DNA of 64,000 bases from Candidatus Omnitrophota bacterium. GTDB taxonomy: Bacteria; Omnitrophota; Gorgyraeia; Tantalellales; Tantalellaceae. Below the pieces are notes generated by a model, which was not told the DNA's origin, did no database searches, and was given only the letters and a program-made list of their open reading frames with translations. How positions within the stretch are numbered: position 1 is the first letter of the stretch; each line of letters opens with the position of its first letter. This document shows positions 9,437 to 16,915 of the stretch, piece by piece. The DNA lies in NCBI GenBank assembly GCA_014728045.1, contig WJMH01000010.1:62001-126000 (forward strand), in the 5' to 3' direction. Both the position numbers and the translations under genes were made by a program.

Positions 9437-9789
9437 TTGTTGTTAAACCGTTCTATTGGAGCATCGGACCACAGTCTTTCAAGTCCGTAAAAATCCCTTA
9501 TCTGTTCATGGAAAATATGGACCACCACATCACTAAAATCAAGCAAGACCCAGTACTGGTTCTGCTTGCCTTCAACGCGCGTGGCGGAGATCTTCTTCTT
9601 GGACAGTTCCCTCTGGAGGGTATTAGCAATGGTGTTGATCCGCCTGGAAGACCCCGCGCTGACAAGGACAAACCAATCACACATCATGGACACACGCCTC
9701 ATGTCCATGATCACGATGTTCTCCCCTTTTTTCTCAGCTGCTATGCGCGCAATTAACCTGGCTTTAGACAAAGGTGTTAGTTTCTTCAC
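9406..9789 (-). CDS. rsfS: Ribosomal silencing factor RsfS
   Basis: 127 residues, GTG start. RsfS binds ribosomal protein L14 on the 50S subunit and blocks subunit joining in starvation. Family features include IVIMDMRRVSMMCDWFVLVSA, then VEGKQNQYWVLLDFSDVVVHIF and FYGLERLWSDA. Its place near nadD is conserved in many bacteria; here a small zinc-ribbon gene and a promoter separate the two. The last 31 bp overlap argS. Confidence 0.95.
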   Translation of the reverse strand: MKKLTPLSKARLIARIAAEKKGENIVIMDMRRVSMMCDWFVLVSAGSSRRINTIANTLQRELSKKKISATRVEGKQNQYWVLLDFSDVVVHIFHEQIRDFYGLERLWSDAPIERFNNKCLVKTSPEE

Positions 9790-9849
9790 TTAACGAATGA
9801 ATATACTCTGAAAGCCGCCTGTCGGGGCGATCTGGAAAGCATTCAAAAT

Positions 9850-9993
9850 TTATTTTCCCAATATCCTGTACATGCCGGTACCGCAATCGGGGCATTTGCC
9901 CTTTACGGCTTTCCTACCGTTCTTCATGGTTACCTCTTTGGCGTCCTTCATTTCCTTCTTGGCCTTACATTTTACACAATAACCTTCTGCCAT
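9850..9993 (-). CDS. 47-residue zinc-ribbon protein (DUF5679-like)
   Basis: This small gene encodes 47 residues beginning MAEGYCVKCKAKKEMKDA. Two CxxC pairs (CVKC near residue 6 and CPDC near residue 35) form a probable zinc ribbon, with GRKAVKGKCPDCGTGMYRI typical of the DUF5679 family. A textbook AAGGAGG lies six bases before the ATG, and a promoter lies about 50 bp upstream. It is the first gene of the rsfS-argS-mfd unit. The role is unknown; a ribosome- or RNA-associated function would fit the neighbours but is inference. Confidence 0.85.
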   Translation of the reverse strand: MAEGYCVKCKAKKEMKDAKEVTMKNGRKAVKGKCPDCGTGMYRILGK

Positions 9994-10041
9994 GGAAAAC
10001 CTCCTTGAACGATTTTAATAATGAACGAGCATGATAGGTAA

Positions 10042-10070
10042 AGTGTATCATACTCATACCCAAAGTTCAA
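10042..10070 (-). promoter_or_regulatory. Promoter for the zinc-ribbon gene and rsfS-argS-mfd
   Basis: Minus strand: TTGAAC, 17-nt spacer ending TGA, TACACT. It lies in the 113-bp gap after nadD. A leader of about 40 nt would follow, ending in AAGGAGG. Confidence 0.5.
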
Positions 10071-10106
10071 GATAAGAACAAAATACACTATAAACTCAGA
10101 AAGCTC

Positions 10107-10676
10107 CTACCGGTAAAGCCCCTTGTTGCGGATATACCTGACGACCTGCCTTGGGGTAAGATAATCGATGGGGCTCCTCTGCCCGATCCTCTGCCGTATG
10201 TCGCTGGACGATATCTCGATCGAGGGGATTATTATCCGCTTGATCTTTTTTTCGTAGGGGCTGTTATCTCCCCATCCGGGTCTTGAAGCTATGACGAAAG
10301 TGCTCTCCTCGAGCAAGGCTTCGATCTCCTTCCACATGGAGAGGCTCTCTGCCGAATCGGCGCCTGTCAGGAAAAAGATATCGCCATCGGGATATTTCTT
10401 CTTCATGTACCTTACCGTGTCTATCGAATAGGAGACGCCTTCCTTGTCAACTTCGTAGGTAGATATCTCGAATCGGTCGTCCTCCTCAAGGGCCATTCGC
10501 AGCATGTTCAGTCTGTCCGCGGCCGAGACATCTTTTTCCATCTGCTTGTGCGGGGGCATGAAAGCGGGAACGAATATCACCTTATCGAGCACAAGCTGCG
10601 ACCAACATTCCTGGGCGAGTATCAGATGTCCGGTGTGTATGGGATTGAAAGTGCCTCCGAGCAATCCTATCTTCAT
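10107..10676 (-). CDS. nadD: Nicotinate-mononucleotide adenylyltransferase
   Basis: 189 residues, standard length. NadD adenylates nicotinate mononucleotide to deamido-NAD in NAD synthesis. Visible are the nucleotidyltransferase motif GGTFNPIHTGH (residues 6-16) and the C-terminal ISSSDIRQRI motif, with the FLTGADSAESL stretch between them. It starts 12 bp after proA in the rplU-rpmA-obgE-proB-proA-nadD run, a widely conserved order. Confidence 0.96.
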   Translation of the reverse strand: MKIGLLGGTFNPIHTGHLILAQECWSQLVLDKVIFVPAFMPPHKQMEKDVSAADRLNMLRMALEEDDRFEISTYEVDKEGVSYSIDTVRYMKKKYPDGDIFFLTGADSAESLSMWKEIEALLEESTFVIASRPGWGDNSPYEKKIKRIIIPSIEISSSDIRQRIGQRSPIDYLTPRQVVRYIRNKGLYR

Positions 10677-10688
10677 TATCCCTCCCTA

Positions 10689-11948
10689 TCAGGACCTTAT
10701 CTGGCCGCTTCCTCTTACGATATATTTATACGTACAAAGTTCTTCGAGCCCCATCGGGCCTCGCGCGTGAAGCCGGTCGGTGGATATGCCGATCTCCGCA
10801 CCCTTGCCGAACTCACCCCCGTCGGTGAACCTGGTTGAAGCATTGACATAAACCGCCGCCGAATCGACCTCTCTCAGGAATTTTTCCGCGACGCCCTTAT
10901 CTTCGGTCACGATGGCATCGGAATGACCGGAGCCGAATCTTTTGATATGTTCCATGGCCTCTTCCGGGGAAGCTACCACCTTCACGTTAAGGATAAGATC
11001 CAGCCATTCGGTGGCATAATCCGCCTCTGTAGCCTCCTCGATCTCATCCGGCAGTATCTGCCTGGTCCTGGCGCACCCTTTGAACTTCACGTTCTCGCCC
11101 TTCATCTTACGCCAGATCGAGTCCAGGAACCCATCCGCTATGCCTTCGTGGACGAGCATGGTCTCCATCGCATTACAAACCCCCGGCCTCTGGACCTTCG
11201 CGTTCAAGCATATCCGCTCGGCCATCTCGAGATCCGCTTCCCGGTCTACATATATGTGGCATATCCCCTTGTAATGCTTTATCACAGGTATCCTGCTTTT
11301 TTCGACGACCTCATTGATAAGAGATTCGCCTCCACGGGGCATGATAAGATCTATCCCGCCAGTCGCTTTGAGCATGGCATCGACAAGATCCCGTGAAGTA
11401 TCCTCAACGAGGATGAAAGCCCCCTCGTCGAGCCCCTCCTGCCTGGCAGCGGTCGCCATGGCCTCGTATATAGCCTTGTTTGTATTTATCGCGTCACTGC
11501 CGCCCCTGAGTATAACGGAATTGCCCGATTTAAGGCACAGTGCTATACAGTCGGAAGTAACGTTAGGTCTGGACTCGTAGATTATGCCTATTACGCCGAT
11601 CGGAACGCGTACTTTCTCGATGATGAGACCATTGGGTCGCTTTACCTGCTCAAGAACGGTGCCTACCGGGTCAGTAAGTCCGGCCACGTCCTCTAACATC
11701 CGGGACATACCCTCCAGCCGCTTATCGGTAAGTTCAAGCCGGTCAATGAACGCCTTGCTTTTTCCTTTTTGTTCAGCGCCGGCAAGGTCGGCCTCATTGG
11801 CTTTTTTTATCCTGTCCCTGGCGGAGTGTATGCTTTCTGCCATCGAAACAAGCACGCGGTTCTTGGATCCGGCGGGCATTACGCCCAGCACCGCGGATGC
11901 TTTGCGCGCCTTTTCGGTTATACTCTTCATGGTCTTCGTGTGATCCAT
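10689..11948 (-). CDS. proA: Glutamate-5-semialdehyde dehydrogenase (gamma-glutamyl phosphate reductase)
   Basis: 419 residues from the chosen ATG. ProA reduces gamma-glutamyl phosphate to glutamate semialdehyde, step two of proline synthesis. The aldehyde-dehydrogenase-like Cys nucleophile is in RPGVCNAMET, with RPNVTSDC and VYVNASTRFTDGGEFGLG-like segments (here EFGKGAEIG). A TTG seven codons upstream, overlapping the kinase stop, could be a start, but the ATG at 11948 has GAGGAAGG just before it and fits the family N-terminus better. ProB and ProC are also in this window. Confidence 0.95.
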   Translation of the reverse strand: MDHTKTMKSITEKARKASAVLGVMPAGSKNRVLVSMAESIHSARDRIKKANEADLAGAEQKGKSKAFIDRLELTDKRLEGMSRMLEDVAGLTDPVGTVLEQVKRPNGLIIEKVRVPIGVIGIIYESRPNVTSDCIALCLKSGNSVILRGGSDAINTNKAIYEAMATAARQEGLDEGAFILVEDTSRDLVDAMLKATGGIDLIMPRGGESLINEVVEKSRIPVIKHYKGICHIYVDREADLEMAERICLNAKVQRPGVCNAMETMLVHEGIADGFLDSIWRKMKGENVKFKGCARTRQILPDEIEEATEADYATEWLDLILNVKVVASPEEAMEHIKRFGSGHSDAIVTEDKGVAEKFLREVDSAAVYVNASTRFTDGGEFGKGAEIGISTDRLHARGPMGLEELCTYKYIVRGSGQIRS

Positions 11949-11965
11949 TTTTCCCTTCCTCGTTT

Positions 11966-12913
11966 TCAACCCCTCAATGGAAGAAAGAGGCTGGCCATGG
12001 TGCCTCTGCCTGTAATGCTGCTGTACTTCAGGTCCCCGTCATGCGCTTTAACTATACCGTAACAGACAGACAGCCCCACCCCTTTGCCGCCTCCTTTGCT
12101 GGTGAAGAACGGGTCGAACAGCTTTTCAATGTCCTCCTCGGGTATTCCCTCGCCCGTGTCCGCTACGTCTATCCTCACGTATCCGTTCTCTTTTCTCGTA
12201 TCAACCTTTATGATGCCACCTGCGGGCATGGCATCAACCGAATTCTTCAGAAGATGGACCACCACGTCACAGATCTCGTATTTATCCATCATAAGTTCCG
12301 GCAACTTTTTCGAGTATCTCTCCAGTATCTTTATGTCCTCCCGGTGGAATTCGTTACGAAAGACCTTTACTGCGGTCTCAACCGTTTCGTTCACGTCTGT
12401 CTTCTTCACGGTGTTCTTCCTGGGAGCCGAGAACATGAGCAGTTTATGTGTAACCTCTTTTGCTTTATTGCACTCATCGATAATGATCCTGAGATTCTGC
12501 TCCGTCGCTCTATCGTGCCCCCCTTCCAGCAGAGAAAGCCTGGCCCGTCCCAGGATAGCCTGAAGAGGATTGTTCACTTCATGCGCCACCTCGGCTATCA
12601 GCCTTCCCAACGAACTCATCTTAGCCGACCTGTAGACCTCCCGCCGGTCAACCAGGTTCTCCTGGTAGGCTTTCCGCAGTTCTACGAGTCCAAGAAGGGA
12701 TATCAAAAGAGCCAGAGCCAGTATAAGACCGATATTGCCGATAAGCACGTTCACGGACCCCAGCTCACCGGTGATCAGATAGAACAGGGCCAGCAGCGGG
12801 ATAACGCTCATGAGGGCGAACGCTATACTGAACTTCTGGTAAATATTAACGGCTGCCTTCTTGGATATCGCGGCATTATTGCCATTAAAACCTTTTTCGT
12901 ATATGCCCCGCAT
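11966..12913 (-). CDS. Membrane sensor histidine kinase (NtrB/HisKA type), orphan
   Basis: 315 residues. Two membrane helices (about 28-48 and 57-77) with almost no periplasmic loop between them, then a HisKA domain with phospho-acceptor His111 in AEVAHEVNNPLQAI. The HATPase_c domain has an N-box (Asn224 in LLKNSVDAM), DTGEGIP at 252-258 and G-rich GGGKGVGLS. All catalytic motifs are intact. There is no response regulator in the window. It sits between proB and proA, which are normally adjacent. TM1 (IAFALMSVIPLLALFY) closely resembles TM1 of the GGDEF protein at 35846-37255. The signal is unknown; with no sensor domain, it probably responds to a membrane or protein-partner input. Confidence 0.9.
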   Translation of the reverse strand: MRGIYEKGFNGNNAAISKKAAVNIYQKFSIAFALMSVIPLLALFYLITGELGSVNVLIGNIGLILALALLISLLGLVELRKAYQENLVDRREVYRSAKMSSLGRLIAEVAHEVNNPLQAILGRARLSLLEGGHDRATEQNLRIIIDECNKAKEVTHKLLMFSAPRKNTVKKTDVNETVETAVKVFRNEFHREDIKILERYSKKLPELMMDKYEICDVVVHLLKNSVDAMPAGGIIKVDTRKENGYVRIDVADTGEGIPEEDIEKLFDPFFTSKGGGKGVGLSVCYGIVKAHDGDLKYSSITGRGTMASLFLPLRG

Positions 12914-12950
12914 TTAATGCCTCTTTCACCGGAACATGACCGGATAAGCA

Positions 12951-14054
12951 TCAGGACTCCTCGAATATGACCAGGTTATCGCGATGAATAACCTCATCAT
13001 AGTCCTTGTATCCCAGCTCCTCTTCGATGCTTTGGGATTTTTTCCCCATGATCTTTTTCATTTCCTCGGAAGTGTAATTCGAAAGTCCGCGCGCTATGAC
13101 CCTGTCGGTCTTTCCCACTACTTCTACAACATCTCCGTCAGCGAAATTGCCCTTGACGGCGACCACCCCGCTGGGTAGAAGGCTTTTGTTCCTCTCTATG
13201 AGGGCTTTCTCCGCGCCCTCGTCAACCATGACTTTACCCCGCGGTTTCCTGCCGAACGCAATCCATCTCTTCCGCGCCCTGAGGGGTTTTTCGTGCGCAT
13301 CGAACCTGGTGCCGACATCCTCGCCATCAGCCACCCTCAAGAGCACGTCCTTCTCACGACCTCTTGCGATAACCCCTTCTATCCCGGCCTGGGCCGCATT
13401 CCTGACCGAATCAAGTTTCGATATCATCCCTCCGGCACTTTCCTCACATCCCTTGCCCCTGCAAAGAGCCTTTATTTTGCCGGTAACCAGATCAACGTGC
13501 CTGATGAGCTTCCCTTTCTGGTCATAAAGACCTTCCACATCCGTAAGGATCACCAGCATATCAGAAGAAGCAAGGTCCGCCACCAGGCTCGATATGCGAT
13601 CGTTATCCCCGAACTTGATCTCATCGGTCGATATGGAATCATTCTCGTTGATTATGGGTATCGCGCGGTATTTAAGCAGAGTGTTCAGCGTATACCTTAT
13701 GTTAAGGAACCTCTTACGGTCATTGAAGTCTTCGCGCGTGAGAAGTATCTGTCCGGCGACATATCCCTTTTTACCGAGGTGCTCATTATAAATGTCCATA
13801 AGGTGGTTCTGTCCCACACTCGCGATGGCCTGCAGTTCGGAAAGAGACCTTCCCTTTTTTTTAAGGTCCAAAAGCCCCAACCCGGCGCCTATCGCGCCTG
13901 ATGAGACCAGCACGACCTCGATTCCCTTATCCATAAGAGAGGCCATCTGCCGGGAAAGGTTCTTTATAACATCCCTGTCAATTCTGTTGTTCTTGTCGGT
14001 CAGGACCCTGGTCCCTATCTTTACCGTTATCCTCTTCGCCTTCTTCTTTGACAT
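12951..14054 (-). CDS. proB: Glutamate 5-kinase with C-terminal PUA domain
   Basis: 367 residues. ProB phosphorylates glutamate, the first committed and usually proline-inhibited step. The amino-acid-kinase fold starts at RITVKIGTRVLTD, with VLVSSGAIGAG (about residue 50) and NENDSISTDEIKFGDND (about 137-153). A PUA domain (about 275-355) follows. The ATG has a clear AAAGGTGA upstream and lies 77 bp inside obgE in another frame. The kinase needs those first residues, so the overlap is genuine. Confidence 0.96.
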   Translation of the reverse strand: MSKKKAKRITVKIGTRVLTDKNNRIDRDVIKNLSRQMASLMDKGIEVVLVSSGAIGAGLGLLDLKKKGRSLSELQAIASVGQNHLMDIYNEHLGKKGYVAGQILLTREDFNDRKRFLNIRYTLNTLLKYRAIPIINENDSISTDEIKFGDNDRISSLVADLASSDMLVILTDVEGLYDQKGKLIRHVDLVTGKIKALCRGKGCEESAGGMISKLDSVRNAAQAGIEGVIARGREKDVLLRVADGEDVGTRFDAHEKPLRARKRWIAFGRKPRGKVMVDEGAEKALIERNKSLLPSGVVAVKGNFADGDVVEVVGKTDRVIARGLSNYTSEEMKKIMGKKSQSIEEELGYKDYDEVIHRDNLVIFEES

Positions 14055-15009
14055 CTTTCACCTTTTTGTAAATGGCTGCTATGAGCTCCTTTATTCCCTG
14101 GCCGCTTAGCGCCGAGACCGGCCACACTTTTGATTTCACGCATTCGGTGAACTTTTCAAGATTCTCCCCGGCCCCCGGCATATCCATTTTGTTTGCAGCG
14201 ATCAAGCGGGGTTTACCGTAAACTTCTTGCCCGTAGAGCTTGAGTTCCTTTTCCAGATTAAAAAAGTTATCCGCAGGATCCGACCCGTCCAGCGGGGCCA
14301 TGTCAATGACGTGCACGAGGACGCAGGTCCTCTCAATATGCCTGAGGAACCTGTCGCCCAGCCCCCTTCCCTGATGCGCGCCCTCGATCAATCCGGGCAT
14401 ATCGGCGACAACAAAAGAATCCTCGTCCATACTCACCATTCCAAGTTTAGGGCTTTTCGTGGTGAACGGGTAAGGTGCTATCTTCGTGTGTGCTTTTGAA
14501 ATGCGTGAGACGATCGTGGATTTACCGGCATTGGGCAGGCCGATAATGCCGGCATCAGCGATAAGTTTAAGCTCCAGAAAAAGCGTTCGGGACTCTCCCT
14601 CTTCACCCCGGGTAGGTTCTGCGAGTTTGGCGCTTCCTTTGCCCCCCTCGCCGCCTCTGGCGACCACAACCTTTTCATCGGGGGCCGAGAGGTCCCTGAT
14701 GACCAGGTCGGTTTCGGCGTCCCTGATAATGGTGCCTACTGGTACTTTCACGAGCCGGTCATCCCCTCTTTTGCCGTGTTTCCGGTTGGATCCGCCATTC
14801 CTGCCGTTATCGGCACGGTAATGCTGGTTGTATTTGAAATCGAGAAGGGTGTTAAGGTTTGTGTCGCTCTTGAAGATCACGTCTCCGCCGGAGCCGCCGT
14901 CACCACCGTCGGGTATACCCTTACGGTGGAAAATATCCTTGTAAAGACTGTTGCAGCCGTCACCGCCCTTACCGGCGGTAACATAGATCTTTGCTTGATC
15001 TATGAGCAT
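13978..15009 (-). CDS. obgE: Obg GTPase (ribosome assembly / stringent response)
   Basis: 343 residues. A glycine-rich Obg fold (residues 1-158, e.g. GGDGCNSLYKDIFHRKGIPDGG) is followed by the G domain with G1 GLPNAGKST, G3 DMPGLIEGAH and G4 NKMD. There is no C-terminal OCT domain; after the last G-domain helix the tail is a charged low-complexity run that overlaps proB for 77 bp. Obg binds late 50S intermediates and (p)ppGpp. It follows rpmA by two bases. Confidence 0.97.
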   Translation of the reverse strand: MLIDQAKIYVTAGKGGDGCNSLYKDIFHRKGIPDGGDGGSGGDVIFKSDTNLNTLLDFKYNQHYRADNGRNGGSNRKHGKRGDDRLVKVPVGTIIRDAETDLVIRDLSAPDEKVVVARGGEGGKGSAKLAEPTRGEEGESRTLFLELKLIADAGIIGLPNAGKSTIVSRISKAHTKIAPYPFTTKSPKLGMVSMDEDSFVVADMPGLIEGAHQGRGLGDRFLRHIERTCVLVHVIDMAPLDGSDPADNFFNLEKELKLYGQEVYGKPRLIAANKMDMPGAGENLEKFTECVKSKVWPVSALSGQGIKELIAAIYKKVKDVKEEGEEDNGKDRDQGPDRQEQQN

Positions 15010-15011
15010 CT

Positions 15012-15254
15012 TTAACTGGGGACTACATTAACGATCCGGGAACCGGAGAACTTGATCTTCCCAGCGCATTTGGCAAAAAGAGTATCATCTTTGCCCTTGG
15101 CAACGTTCACGCCAGGTTTATAGCGGGTGCCCCTCTGCCTGATAATTATACCTCCGGCCTTTACGACCTGACCGCCAAACCTTTTAACACCAAGTCTCTG
15201 CGCGTTTGAATCGCGCCCGTTTCTTGAAGATCCCTGTCCTTTTTTATGTGCCAT
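15012..15254 (-). CDS. rpmA: 50S ribosomal protein L27
   Basis: 80 residues starting [17 protein letters not shown], the canonical L27 N-terminus that reaches the peptidyl-transferase centre. There is no N-terminal leader needing the Prp protease, and the prp gene that sits between rplU and rpmA in Firmicutes is absent, which is consistent. It is co-transcribed with rplU (33 bp upstream) and obgE. Confidence 0.98.
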   Translation of the reverse strand: MAHKKGQGSSRNGRDSNAQRLGVKRFGGQVVKAGGIIIRQRGTRYKPGVNVAKGKDDTLFAKCAGKIKFSGSRIVNVVPS

Positions 15255-15287
15255 GATATTCTCCCTGAATTATGATCGAGCCAGGTT

Positions 15288-15605
15288 TCAGTCCTCAAAG
15301 TGTATGTCTTTGACCTTGAGCTCGGTAATGTCCTGGCGGTGCCCCTTTTTCGACTGGGAACTTTTCCGGTCCCTGTACTTGAAAACCTTTATCTTCCTGC
15401 CCCTTTTATCGCCCAGAATCTCACATTCAACATGGGCTCCTTTGACATAAGGACTTCCTATCTTGTAGGAATTCCCCTTCTTACCGAAAAGTACCTTATC
15501 AACTTTCAGTGTTTTCGATTTACGGGGCTCAATGCGATTTACCGTGAAAACCGTATCCTTTTCAACTTTTATCTGTGAACCTTTAAGTTCTATGACAGCG
15601 TACAT
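15288..15605 (-). CDS. rplU: 50S ribosomal protein L21
   Basis: 105 residues beginning MYAVIELKGSQIKVEKD, a standard L21 with the C-terminal KKGHRQDITELKVKDI segment. It leads the rplU-rpmA-obgE-proB-kinase-proA-nadD unit. GAGGAGA lies about eight bases before the ATG. The roughly 85-nt leader contains two perfect hairpins, which may serve autoregulation as known for L21 operons in other phyla. Confidence 0.98.
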   Translation of the reverse strand: MYAVIELKGSQIKVEKDTVFTVNRIEPRKSKTLKVDKVLFGKKGNSYKIGSPYVKGAHVECEILGDKRGRKIKVFKYRDRKSSQSKKGHRQDITELKVKDIHFED

Positions 15606-15624
15606 CCTGTATCTCCTCAGTTTC

Positions 15625-15689
15625 GAACTTGCATAAGTTCTTTATTAATAAAATGTTATATGGGGAAAGATAATAAAACCCCCATATAA
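15625..15689 (-). promoter_or_regulatory. Structured 5' leader of rplU (two hairpins)
   Basis: Hairpin 1: perfect 10-bp arms TTATATGGGG and CCCCATATAA (15680-15689 and 15656-15665) with a 14-nt loop, starting 1-2 nt after the predicted transcription start. Hairpin 2: GAACTT-ATGC-AAGTTC (15625-15640), ending about ten bases before the ribosome-binding site. Neither is followed by a U run, so they are not terminators. An L21 autoregulatory site or 5' mRNA protection is inferred. Confidence 0.6.
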
Positions 15690-15697
15690 TTAGAATA

Positions 15698-15726
15698 ATA
15701 CTATCAAATGGGGATATTATTGTCAA
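15698..15726 (-). promoter_or_regulatory. Strong promoter for rplU-rpmA-obgE operon
   Basis: Minus strand: consensus TTGACA, 17-nt spacer ending TGA (extended -10), TAGTAT. The -35 box is 12 bp beyond the stop of the upstream minor-pilin gene, so the ribosomal operon is transcribed independently of the pilus genes. Confidence 0.75.
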
Positions 15727-15738
15727 GGGGAAACTGGA

Positions 15739-16899
15739 TCACTGGTTAAAGCTGACAACCTCGAAAACCGCTTCTCCGTCCTCACCCAACATATCGCTCG
15801 GGGAGACATAAGCATAGGTATAATCGATAAGTGTGATGAAATTCCACATCACGATATCTCTTCTTGCCATCATTATCCCGTTTATATCAATATCAGCAAG
15901 CAACTCGAGCGAGATAATATCCTGAGAGGCGTATACAAGAGCTTCTTCGGTGTAAAGACGCCCGAATATACCCACGTTACCGTTTCTGGCCATCAAAACA
16001 TTCCTTGTCCCGGACTTATTTACCGTCAAAGTACCTATGATCCTTATCCTGTCCGCCACAAGCCCCCCGTTAAGGGTACAGTTGCCTCGGAAATCCACAT
16101 TCCCGTCAACGAACACGACACCGTTGCCGGGGGAAAGGCTCACCCCGTCGAATTCCTGGTCGGTGTCGTAATAGTCCCCCGAATCTTCAGCGAGCTGCTG
16201 GTATTTCGTGAAATCAAAAGTCGGGAACGTTACCCTGTCTTCGTCCTCGTAAACGGTGGCGGTATCGTTGGAATCGCCGTTAATAACAACATGGTTATCC
16301 CAGATATCCCATGATCCCTGATCGTAACGAGTTCCTTCTTTGACAGTATCGGTAGCTGAAACCCTTCCGGTTATGTACAAATAAGCGATAAGTGGACCGG
16401 ACTTAAGATAAACGTTGTTATTGGCGTGTATGTCCCCCACGATGCGGGCGCCGGCAACAAGGGAATTTATGCGTATATCGTTACCCGACGCTGAAAAGAA
16501 GTTCAAAGCGGTAGGCGTATTATCCTTTATCTCAGCTGATACCGTATCGGAGACGCCCGAGACGGTGCCCACCGATGTCACAAGATGCCTGCCGCCAGAC
16601 TGGGTATATGTAACGCTGTAGGAACCGGTATCCATGGAACCGGTGAAATTACTCCTTGCGGTAAAACCGTTCGCCTTTATATCGGCAAGAGCGTGATTAA
16701 TGCCGGCTTCGGCTATGTGCCGGGCCTGCTCCACGTCCTTGATCCTCCGGATAAGTCTTACGTCCCGCTGTAGAACGGTGGACAGGGATATGGTATTAAG
16801 GGCTATGAGCGCTATAAATATAAGAACTATCGGCAGCACACTGCCAGTATTGCTCCTGAGGAGCCCTTTCATTATGTTCCTGGTGCCATTTATATACAT
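15739..16899 (-). CDS. PilX/GspK-like minor pilin with beta-helix-like passenger
   Basis: 386 residues. The N-terminus resembles PilX/GspK pilins: a short basic leader, likely cleavage after Gly19, a hydrophobic helix PIVLIFIALIALNTISLS, then the family signature ARHIAEAGINHAL. Position 5 of the mature helix is not Glu, as in GspK-type tip pilins. From about residue 135 the protein carries repeated short strands with alternating hydrophobic residues (RIVGDIHANNNVYLKSG, GNVDFRGNCTLNGGLVADR), like a beta-helix or bactofilin-type fold. A GGGAGG site precedes the ATG. It follows the PilW-like gene by 16 bp. It is probably part of a pilus-tip complex; the passenger function is unknown. Confidence 0.75.
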   Translation of the reverse strand: MYINGTRNIMKGLLRSNTGSVLPIVLIFIALIALNTISLSTVLQRDVRLIRRIKDVEQARHIAEAGINHALADIKANGFTARSNFTGSMDTGSYSVTYTQSGGRHLVTSVGTVSGVSDTVSAEIKDNTPTALNFFSASGNDIRINSLVAGARIVGDIHANNNVYLKSGPLIAYLYITGRVSATDTVKEGTRYDQGSWDIWDNHVVINGDSNDTATVYEDEDRVTFPTFDFTKYQQLAEDSGDYYDTDQEFDGVSLSPGNGVVFVDGNVDFRGNCTLNGGLVADRIRIIGTLTVNKSGTRNVLMARNGNVGIFGRLYTEEALVYASQDIISLELLADIDINGIMMARRDIVMWNFITLIDYTYAYVSPSDMLGEDGEAVFEVVSFNQ

Positions 16900-16915
16900 C
16901 TTTAGCCTCCCGGGA

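Noticed and set aside
9790-9849. Small CGCC/GGCG hairpin between the zinc-ribbon gene and rsfS
   Set aside because: Only four base pairs and no U run; too weak to call a terminator or attenuator.
11897-12970. Plus-strand open frame of 357 codons
   Set aside because: Antisense to the intact histidine kinase, with no recognisable domain or ribosome-binding site.
12951-14054. Sequencing frameshift joining obgE and proB
   Set aside because: Both proteins are complete by motif content and proB has its own ribosome-binding site, so a true overlap is simpler.
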